64,000 bases of DNA, taken from NCBI GenBank assembly GCA_037013685.1, contig CM072899.1, forward strand, positions 8,040,479-8,104,478. Reading direction: 5' to 3'. Origin of the DNA: Acridotheres tristis (Eukaryota > Chordata > Aves > Passeriformes > Sturnidae). Positions within the stretch are counted from its first letter, which is position 1. Every line of letters starts with the position of its first letter. The notes beneath the pieces are model-generated. The model was given only the letters and a program-made list of their open reading frames with translations. It was not told the origin of the DNA and searched no databases. The translations under genes and the position numbers were made by a program. Of this stretch, positions 54,572-64,000 are shown piece after piece.

Positions 54572-54900
54572 GAATCATGGAATGGTTTGGGTTGGAAGAG
54601 ACTTTAAAGATCATCAGGTTCCAACCCCACTTCTGTGACCAGGGATATCCTTCATTAGACCAAATCACTCAAAGCCCCAACCAACCCAGCCTTGAGCACA
54701 TCCATGGATGGGGCATCCACAGCTTCTCTGGGCAACCTGGTCAGTGTCTCACCACCCTCAACATAAAGAATGTGTTCCTTATATCTAATCTAAATTTAGT
54801 TTAAAACTGTTACCACTTGTTCTATCACTACAAACCTTATAAGCACCCATCAGGTCTCCCTTACACACAACAAGGTCTCCCTTCGTTTGACAAAGGCATT
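54572..54900 (-). mobile_element. CR1 LINE fragment, 3' end
   Basis: On the plus strand this reads as the reverse of a CR1 3' end. It starts aatcatggaatggtttggg, continues ttggaagagac and gatcatcaggttccaacccc, and then shows gatggggcatccacagcttc, tctgggcaacctggtcagtg and ttccttatatctaatctaaa. These are hallmark segments of avian CR1 (chicken repeat 1) non-LTR retrotransposons. The element is therefore oriented on the minus strand and truncated at its 5' side, as nearly all CR1 copies are. The 5' limit near 54900 is approximate; aggtctccc appears twice (54852 and 54873), perhaps a small local duplication. No reverse transcriptase reading frame survives in this part. Confidence 0.9.
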
Positions 54901-57900
54901 TTTTGAGCCTCTTTTGGGGAAGTGATGAGGTTTTAATACACATTAATCTGTTGCTTCTCATAAACATCCAGCCTAGTGCTGGGCTGTGATTTTGGACTGC
55001 TGTTTGGCACCTTTTGGGTGATACTCTTGCACATGGCAGCCTAAAGCTGTGTCTGTTTCTATAAAACATTTGTATTTCTTTGACTGTGACGTATCCAGCC
55101 TCTTCCAGCCTGCAGACAGGGGAATATGAGACTTGTTAGCCTTCCACTCTGGCCCAGAGTAGAGTGCACTGTGTGTGTGGCACCCAGCATAGCCCAGATT
55201 AAACACAGGAATAATGAGTGTATTTAGAAACAAGTGTGTTTACAGACAGTATTGTTTGAAGTGAAAGTCATCACTCATGTAACTTAAAGCTTGGCCCTGA
55301 GACCTCTTTTGTCCAACCCTTTCATCTTATTAAAAGATGGTTTAAGTAGTTAGTTTTCTCCTGCTGGGCAGTTGATTGCACTGATTTAAAGTCCAATGGT
55401 TGGCACAACAGACATGCAAATAGAACAAGAGATGGAGATAAAGCAGAGTCTGTTAGAGCTGTTGGTTTTGTCTATTCAGGACACTAAATGTTATTCATTA
55501 AATATACCCCTGTAGCCACATGTACTGTGTCTTGCAGTCACTTTTATGACTGTGCTCAGAGATGGTTGGAGTTGTGCTTCTGTAATGAATGAGACTCTTC
55601 AGTGTTTTAAAAATACACACATTATTAGGGAAGGTAGGAAGTTTTGCACTTTTATTCTCTGCAATCACTGCCTGAATGAGTTCAGTTTAATGAGAAATTG
55701 ATATTGTACTAATCCAAACATATTTTAAAAAACCCTGAAGTCATCCTGAGTTCAAGTCAACTCTAATTTTTCCCTGTAGAAGACTGATGAAATGCAATGA
55801 CATCAGCCTTGATAATAGCCCTTCCTTTAGCTTATTGTTAATGATCACCATCGAATCAAATGCAGACTTGGTGGAATTCCAACGACTTGAATGGAGCTGC
55901 ACCAGAGATAAATTTTGTCCAGTTTAGCTACCAGGAATATAAACATTGAGGCCCATGTCATGCCCAATGAGCCACTTACTGCACTAACAGATGCTTGTTC
56001 TTGTTAGGGCAATGGGAATTTAGTAACTCTGTCTTTCCGTCTTAGAAACAATTGCACAAAACACAATCTAATAATTTCCTTCAGCAAGAGCAGTCTGTCT
56101 GTATCATGCCGTTTTTTACCTCCTTTTCAGTGTTTTGCCTATGTCAAGAGAAATCCACATTTTGCAGGAATTATCACCATGCTAAGTACATATTGTAGAA
56201 GGAACATCCTGCTGGGACACATCTGTTGGCTTGATAAGAAAGCAGATACACAATAATACCTATTCTACTGCAGCTTGCTGTAAGGAGGTAACATACTTAA
56301 CATGGGCTAATTAGTTGTATTTTACTCATGATATTTTATCATAAACATAAACTTGTGGAAAGCTTACTAGAGGAGCATCCTTGGAACAAAAAACATTTAT
56401 TTTTCTGATTTGTCTTCCTCCTTTTCTTGTTTTACAATGCAGAGAAGATACTTCCTTGGCTATTTAAAAGCATGGTTAGGTTCATCCGCTGGAATTGTTT
56501 TTTATGGTGTTATTGCTCTAGTTCCACTGGGTATTATCACCTGAATATATTCCCTTTTAGTCACCTTAATATTTGCTAGAAAATGACGGCTAAGTAGAAC
56601 TCCACAAGCAGCTATTATTTATAGCTTGAAACGAGGAGGAATTTTTTGGGAGAAAGGTTATTTATAGCTGAAGTCTGTACTGCAGTCCAGGAATGGAAGT
56701 GTAGAGCTAGGGGATCCTGAACTCTGGAATTTCCTTGTCTAAGGATGAGGGTAAATTCACATTTTGAGGTAGATTTCTGCAAAATCTTAGAAGCCATAGG
56801 TGGGAAGGGAAAGTTTTTCAGCTCATACTGTTGAATAGGGATTGAACAGTTTTATTGTTTCAATGTAGAATTTACAATACTCTAAGCTCTAAATTAATTT
56901 AGGTGTAATTTTGTTTTCTGTACTGCTCAGCTCTTCAAGTCTTTGTGTCTATTTGATGACAGTGCACTTATTAAACAAAAGAATAATAACGATTTCAATG
57001 ATAATGCAAAACTTTCTGTAAACTTGAGGTGCTTACATAATGACCACAACTTATAAGTAGATTTCAAGCAGCACACCTGAGTCACACTTGTATATTAAAT
57101 AATTATCTACAGACTTAGCAATTAGTGCAGTTATTTGACAGTAATGCTTTGGATAAGGAAAAGGAATGCTGAGAACTACAGTAAACAGATTCATTATATA
57201 TCTTAATTGACAAACATTTTTGAACTTCAATAACCTTTCAGGAAAACCTTCTTTCAGTTGATTTCATGCTCTGCTTTTTAAGCTGTTTAAGTTTACAACT
57301 TATGAATAATTGTGTTTCTGTACTAAGTTTTTTGTTTTTTAAACAAATGACATGGATTTCGTATTTGACAAAATAAATGTATAGCTGTTGGAGTATTTTT
57401 GAGAACTAAATGTCATTATTGTGCTTTTCCCTTTTCTTTTTTTTTGAACACCATCTGTTTAGTAAACATCAAAATGGATTGATATGAAACTTTAAAAGTT
57501 CATAACAACAGCAAAATAATGCATGACAGATTATATAAGAACAAGTCATTAAAATGGCCTATAAAAGGACAACCATCTGTAGCACTAAAATAATCTTTCT
57601 ATTGAAGACAGTAATAACTTTCTAAGTCGATGACAATTTTGGATGTACACCATAAATAGTAATCATGTAAACCAAATAATTGGAACGTATTTTTTGCAAT
57701 TAATGAACTCTTTCCCCCTCGATTACTGTTGTGAAGAAGCAGAATTAATACAAAATACACGCATGCCTAATAATGATTTGTATATTTTCTCTCAAGCTCA
57801 CAAAAAGCAATTATAAGTTCCTGAAATATGTTATATGTAACTTTAAGTCTGAAGAAAATAAGTTTGTGTTTATGGAAAAAGTTTCTGATGTCCTCTGTCA

Positions 57901-58815
57901 ATCTGAAAATCTTGTCAGTAGGAAGGAAGAGTGGAAAATGCTGAGAATGCAATTTCAGTAAAGATTCAGATGCACATAGAGTCTCTTTTGGAGAGGCCAG
58001 TGGGTGTTTTCTGAACAGAGAACACCCAGCAGATGTCTCAAGAGGAGAATATCTGTGAATTATTTTAATTAAAAAGGTACCTGTTCATAATGGTTTGATT
58101 TTTTTTGACCTGTTCAAAGGCATGTTATAGGGAAATGTCTACTTTTAGTTGCACACAACCTCTGCCTGGGAACCAGCAGCTGCCTCTCTCAGCAGGATGC
58201 CGTGGTCACCTCTGATGATTTGTGTCTTGCTGGAGGTCTCCACCCTCTAACAGATTGATCCTGTTGGGAGTTGATTTAATTCCTTGTACATGAAAATTTA
58301 TGTTCTTGGACTTAGAGCAACCCTTGTAATTCACTTTCAATGCAAAAAGGAATCCACTGAATAGAAAGTATTACCTTTACTTCTTTTATTAGGCATATAG
58401 TTAAAGCTTTTAATCTCCAAAGTACTTTAAAAATGCTAATTAACCTTCACAAAATTTCCCTCCCCTTAATGGTAGGTGGCACACGAATGACTCCCTGCAA
58501 CATTATAATCCAGCCATTTCAGTAATTAGTTTTGAAGTACAGCACATGAACTAATTAGAAAATTGTGCAACTACCAGGCACCTGTTGGCCACAAATGCCT
58601 GGGAACTATCAAAAAATGTCACGTACTTTCAAGTGATGCTGTAGCTGTGTACCTCATGGAGTAATTAATTTTTTTGTGTGCCTCGAGATGGGTCTCTGGG
58701 CATCAGCACTACAGGAGCTTTCCTCCTTCCCAGCCCCCCTCTGGGGTCTGTTGGATTGTCTCTCGTTGTTGGAAAGCTCTGAGGATCCTGCAGGGCTGTG
58801 CCAGGGAGCACCACT
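54901..58815. other. AT-rich non-coding DNA, possibly with conserved elements
   Basis: Segments 55780-55990 and 57450-57760 are free of recognisable recent repeats and of ORFs; the second is dense in TAAT-type motifs. Conservation cannot be judged from one sequence. Confidence 0.5.
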
Positions 58816-58849
58816 TTTTGTTAATCCTGTGTCTGCACGATTAACAAAA
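58816..58849. repeat. Short hairpin next to the long hairpin
   Basis: ttttgttaatc at 58816-58826 is the perfect complement of gattaacaaaa at 58839-58849, with a 12-nt loop. It ends one base before the long hairpin that starts at 58851. Confidence 0.85.
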
Positions 58850-58850
58850 T

Positions 58851-58943
58851 CTGGGGGGTGATGTGTCCCCCTCGATTAGTGGCACCACCCAGCTGTGGCC
58901 CAGCTGTGGTGTCACTAAGCAGGGGGGACACATCACCCCCCAG
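58851..58943. repeat. Near-perfect long hairpin (inverted repeat)
   Basis: The left arm is 58851-58895 and the right arm 58901-58943, with a 5-nt loop tggcc. The outer 21 bp pair perfectly (ctggggggtgatgtgtcccc plus c, against 58923-58943). The inner part pairs with only a few mismatches and a 2-nt bulge (ttagtg, caccac and agctg blocks). No other inverted repeat this long was noticed in the window. Confidence 0.95.
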
Positions 58944-59172
58944 CTTTCAAGCAGAGCCTAAAGCCATCTCAAGGCATGTGGAAAAGGAAGTTGGCCAGAT
59001 GCTTCACCTTTCTCTCTTTGGGGGAGGTTTTTACATTCCTGGTAAAGGAGAGGCACAGTAGGTCCATGCTGAGTGCTTTTAGCCTGTAAAGTTGTATTTT
59101 TTTCTTCATTCTCAACTGATAAACAGAAATGAAACTTGCAACAAATACCGAGCACTTGGAGTGTGCATTACC

Positions 59173-59187
59173 TCTGTGTGTGTGTGT
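59173..59187. repeat. Short (TG)n microsatellite
   Basis: About seven TG units. Confidence 0.8.
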
Positions 59188-61018
59188 TTGCTGTGAAAAA
59201 CCCTTCACCCTGTCCTTCTTGCTGCTGGGTCTGCTCCTCTGAAATAAAGTTCCATGGTTTTTCTCAAAGCCTGCTTTGCTGCCAAACAACAGAGCTCTAA
59301 TTTCAGTTCAGAAGTCTGAATTGAATAAGCTATAGCCATGTTTCTATGACATAAATTTAATTAAAGAAAACTGTCTCCAGTCAAACAGTTCTTGCCCTAG
59401 AAGATGGAGCAAGCAAACCTGGATTCATTTGGGGGTCAGAGCTCTCAAGGACAACAATCTGCTGCTTTGTGCTTTTCATGTTTTCTGTTCAATGCACAGT
59501 AAAGCAAATCAGCCTGCAAGTGGAAATCGAGTGTTTCACTTCTGGTTTGCTGCAGTGGGACAGTCCTCGTGTCTTACTGACACTTTCTGTGTTGGTGATT
59601 CTCTGATTTTTAATAGCACAAAGACAAACTCTGTTGTTCAGATAAGCACAGCTGAATTCCAGTTACTTCCTGTGTACCTGGTAGGGTAGTGAGGTTGGTT
59701 GCCTTTATCTATGTTATGGTATTGTGTACAGCCTAGGATAAATCCATTTATAGCATGGATTGCGACATGTGGGAACGTCATATCTCTGGTTTTTGTCTGA
59801 CTTGAAGAAATTTAGCAAGTTCCTCTGATATTCTGTCCTTTGAAGATATCTCTGATTTCCTCCATTTAAAATTCAAACAGTTTTGTGTGCTCATGATTGT
59901 AATTGCTGTGTCAGTTTTCCATAACTCAACATCCAGCTGCACACAGTGTACAATGATTGCTTCCAACATTTTGGCATTTCCCTTTTCTCTGCTGTCCAAA
60001 CATCTCTCCAAAACTCAGTGGAAAAATCCCACAAACAATATTATTTCACACTAAAACCAAAATCATTGTGTCTATTGAAGACAGGACTAAACTGTTTAGG
60101 ATTTTTTTTCAGAATTTGTCAGGTCAACTTTCAATAAATTTGTTGTTTTCCAAGATAAAATAATTTGACTAGTTTTGTGCTTTGATGCCTAGCTATGGAC
60201 TTTGTATCTTTTCTGGCATACGCTGAATCTGTTATTTAATTTTGGAATTCTTTGAAAATTTTGTTAATATTTTTTCGGTGAGAGTCCCCATTCTTCTATG
60301 ATGGCAGAATTATGTTGGTGTCATAACTGTTGGTGCCAGTTTGTGTAGAAAGATTTTTTTTGTCCTGGAATTCACTACTCCACAATCAGGCTATTCCTCT
60401 GCCTTCCAGCATCTCTTCAGCAGAAGTTCCTGATTTTCAGGAGCTTCCCAAACTGATGAAATCAGGCCTGGAGCAGTCCTTACCCTGAGAGTAGAAGGTT
60501 TGGTGTGGTTGTGTGGTGTGGGTTTTTCACAATTAGAGTGATTTTCTTTTCTTAAGATGGTTATTTTCTATCTGTGAGGGTTGAGGTTTGCTATAAATGT
60601 TTCATAAACTTGATACAACATTAAGCCTTTGAAACTTAATATTTTTGTGCTTTGTCTTTCCACACTGTCAAAGGAAAGAACATTTTTTTTTGCCAGAAAA
60701 TCACAGATTCTCATGTGCATTCCCTTTAATCATTTGCTCTCAGCCTTCTTCCTCAAATTAATCCTGTCCTCATCCCCAAGAACTACGAATCAAAATGAAT
60801 ATTGAAGAAAGATTTTCTTTCTTAAAACTTGAAATTGTATTTACTCCCATACAGTTGTGTTTATCTGCCTTTGTTTTTTTATATAATTTTGAGTGCCTCC
60901 AAGGTTTTGTTGGTCTCAGTGTAAGAGTTCTTGTTGATCAATAATTTTGAAAATAAATCTTTTCCTTAAGTAGACATTAGATGTATATATTAGATTAAAA
61001 TATACCAAAACAACTAAG

Positions 61019-61034
61019 TTTTTTTTTTTTTTTT
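61019..61034. repeat. Poly(T) tract
   Basis: Sixteen T in AT-rich DNA. Confidence 0.9.
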
Positions 61035-62884
61035 ATCTTTTCAGTACCAATAATCAGCTATGGAGCATATTAGAGATGTGTCACCATAATAAAAGCCTTT
61101 TTTGGGTTTTTTTTTCCTACTTGTTTAGTAACCATAATTTTTAATTCTCACCTGCTGTGGCTGCACTAATTTAATATTGTTGAATTTTGGTTGATCGAAA
61201 CTGGAAACCTTGGCATAGAATTTAGTGCTTTAATATTAATAATGAATTCAGTATTGGATTTTCTAAGCACTCACTAGATGAATGAAGCAATAAATTAGGA
61301 GCTATTTAGTTTAGTTCTTCAGCACTGGCTTTGCAGGGGGTTCACTGGAGGTGATTTTATGGAAAAAGATTAAGAGCAACTAAGGTGGATTTTCTCCCTT
61401 TCTTGTTTCCCCTTTTCCTTAGGCAAGCGGAATTTTTTAGGGTGTTGGTCAGGGAGGGCAGGATGATAGCAATAGCTGTTCCTTAGGAATGTAAAAGAAT
61501 TTGAGAAGCTGTAAAAGCTGCTGGCACTGCTGCCAGTTCAGGGTGTGAGTTATCATCATCCTCTTATTACCTCCATGTCCTCATTTTGGTTGCCCAGGGA
61601 AAGTTGGGGGTTTTCAGTCATGCCTGGGTTTCAGTAATGGTTGTGATAGGAAAGACTTCGAAAATTGTTTCATAATATTTATAGGCTTGATCCATCTAGT
61701 ATTTAATGGATATTTGCCTGTTTAATGAGTTTTTCAGGGTCACAACTGAAGAAAAAAATACTGTATGTAATTTTGTGAGACTCTGCATCCTATCAAAGTG
61801 ATATACACCTTTCTTGATAAGCTCGTCTGATTTCTAAATTCACGTGATCCATAGAAGAATTTATATAACACTGGTGGGTCCCATCACTTTTGTTTATAAT
61901 AATAATTGGTAAAATGCTTCCTTAGGTATTCACTGCACAAAAATAGAGGCAGTGCACGATGGTACCTGCACAGAGCACTAATCCTGTCATCTCAGGGCAT
62001 ACTCCCACATCTCTAATGCTTTGTGTGATGTGGGATTGCCACCAGCTTCTCCCCATGGCTAACTGGGTAACAGGATTGTAGATACTTTGGGTAAGGTAGA
62101 TCTTGAAAGTTCAAAAGCAGAAGTTGGCTGATTTGTGTGTGATGAGTAATCCTCTAGCATTTGTCATCACAAGCAAAGGTTACAGGTGTCTCTTACTAAT
62201 TCACAGTCTGTAGTATATTTGCAGTGTGAAGCTTATTAAATTTTAGCTTATGCTTTGGGTGACAGATAAATTAGTGTTAAAAATATTATTTTTTTCACCT
62301 GCGATAAGCCTGTAACTAATTAACAAATTTATGACTTGTCTTGTGTTTTTCATGGTGCAGTCTGAGAGTTCCTTTGTCAAATGTGTTCAGTCCTTGCTTG
62401 AGCACGGAGGTCACTGTGCAATGTTTTACACACTGGCCTGGATTTGCTTACTCCAGAAACTGACATTTGTGCAAATATGCAGGTGCTGACACTCCCCACA
62501 TTCTTGAGAACTTTATTTATTTTCTTTAATGATGTTGTTAATCAGAGAAAAAGATTAAGCTGCATTAGCCTGAGGGCAGACTCAGTGAAAATGTGCTGGG
62601 TCACTCGCGTGTTTTACCTGCTCTGTGGTTTATTTCTGCAGAGACCCTTGGGCATTCCTGCACAGGATGAGGCCCCAGTTGCACCCAGGAGTTGTCCTGA
62701 GATGAGGAACTCAGCTCTGAAGCTGCATGCAAAGCTGGGTGTGCTGAGCAGGGCTCTCCTTGCCCCAGGCAGGAGCTGCCCTCACCCTCAGCATCTCCTG
62801 CCCAGCACATTGTACCATGTGGTGGCACTTGGATCATTCTGTTCTTGGCTAAGACATGATCAGTTCTTGGCTCATTTTTTTCCC

Positions 62885-62902
62885 TTTTTTTTTTTTTTTT
62901 TT
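62885..62902. repeat. Poly(T) tract
   Basis: About eighteen T, just after a GC-rich segment (62640-62840). Confidence 0.9.
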
Positions 62903-63645
62903 GTAATGCTCAAAAAACAACCAATTAACCACTTACTAATTTATTCTCACTTACCTTTTTTTTCCTGCATTGCCTTTTAGCTTAATGGTTCTTGCCTCCT
63001 TTTGTCATTTGTCCCGTCTCAATTCCTTATGGCAGAGATATTACAACAACTGAGATTTCTTTGTCAGCTCCTATTCTGGTACACTGAACAAGTCTGAGTT
63101 TTCCAATAATGAGATATATTGAATAAACACGTAAGGATATGGCAATAAATTTAAAAATTTTTCTCTAGTCCAGTTAATATTATCTTGTATGTATGTTGGT
63201 AAGGTTTACTTAAGTACAATGTAAAATGCTACAACCTCTTCCCTTGCTGCTTCCCTAAAAAAATAGCTATAACATTTTTTGTTTAATTAAGCAGACATTT
63301 TGCTAAGATAAAAATGGAAACACAACTTTCCAGGCTGTAGAAGTCTTTTAAGATTCTACACTCGCTTAAGAAGCTGATTATGAAAGATAAGTTGGGATCA
63401 GCCCACTTTGTTTTTCCCTTGGTTTTGGTTGAGTTCTTAGAAGTTTTTTTTTGTATCAGAAGAAAGTAAACGGTAAGGCTCCCAGTTATCTCAGATATGA
63501 TCCAAACTATCCATAGCAAGAATACACAGACATCCTATTAACTGCTGCTTCTTATCACGGTGTATAGTGAGTGCTCACCTGCCCAAGGAGTGCTAAGTAC
63601 TGTGTAAAGCTGCAAGATTCAGGGGTGCTGGAGAAAGGTTTTGGT

Positions 63646-63667
63646 TTATTTTATTTTATTTTTTTTA
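63646..63667. repeat. (TTTTA)n tract
   Basis: Three to four ttatt units run into a T run. Confidence 0.8.
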
Positions 63668-64000
63668 AGACAGAATGGGACTAAAGAATATGATAGGTGT
63701 CTTTGAAACCTGACAATATTTTTACAGGGTAGAACCGAAGCCTGTTTAAACTTTCCCCTCTGCTTTTGCATAAATCTGACAATTTTTGATCTGAGCACCT
63801 TTTCCAATCTAGGTTTGGTTACAGAACTGCTAAAAGAGAGCTTTTTAATAGGAATTGATTGCAACTTTAACTTGGGAGCAGTTACTTCCTTTCCATAATG
63901 TTCTTTTCTCCCTCCCTCAGTTTACTCTTTATTAAATCATTCTCTCATGCTGCTTGTTTGATGCAGGCACAGTTGTGTAACTGCTGGCCCATAACAAAAC

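Larger units (their letters stand above)
58944..64000. other. AT-rich non-coding DNA to the window end
   Basis: Homopolymer runs and chance ORFs. The longest (62444-62980 plus, 178 codons) runs through a GC-rich patch and a poly(T) tract that would encode a run of Phe, so it is not credible as a gene. Confidence 0.6.

Noticed and set aside
62444..62980. 178-codon plus-strand ORF, the longest in the window
   Set aside because: It crosses a poly(T) tract that would encode a run of Phe, lacks family motifs, and its length is close to what chance gives in six frames of 64 kb.

Overview
The window looks like avian nuclear DNA, most likely from a passerine. It is AT-rich, intron-poor in signal and repeat-poor, with no bacterial-style gene packing. 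Two retroposons support this: a 3'-end fragment of a CR1 LINE (about 54572-54900, minus strand) and a tRNA-Ile-derived SINE with a CR1-type tail (about 43372-43517, minus strand). The SINE matches the TguSINE1 family known from passerine birds. The family assignments rest on motif recognition; no database search was possible.

Almost the whole window is intergenic or intronic. The one place where a protein-coding gene can be argued is on the minus strand near 39.8-40.7 kb. Two open stretches of exactly 216 and 273 nt are each a whole number of codons. They are bounded by plausible splice sites, share the same phase (0), and are separated by a 378-nt candidate intron. The encoded peptide is rich in amphipathic helix and resembles an armadillo/HEAT-type helical protein. 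I could not identify the gene.

Layout: 1-9.4 kb is unannotatable AT-rich DNA. At 9463-9770 there is an 11-copy, 28-bp G-rich minisatellite. From 9.8 to 39.7 kb there are long AT-rich stretches with scattered simple repeats, small duplications and chance ORFs. At 39.8-40.7 kb lie the two candidate exons. The SINE is at 43.4 kb. At 48263-48527 there is a five-copy, 53-bp minisatellite that happens to be open in all three plus-strand frames. The CR1 fragment is at 54.6-54.9 kb. At 58.8-58.95 kb two adjacent hairpins occur, one with near-perfect arms of about 44 bp and a 5-nt loop. The rest, to 64 kb, is AT-rich DNA with homopolymer tracts.

No operon-like organisation, functional RNA gene, CRISPR array or intact mobile element was seen. 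Most open reading frames here, including those of 130-178 codons, are about what chance gives in 64 kb of AT-rich sequence read in six frames. They are not annotated as genes.
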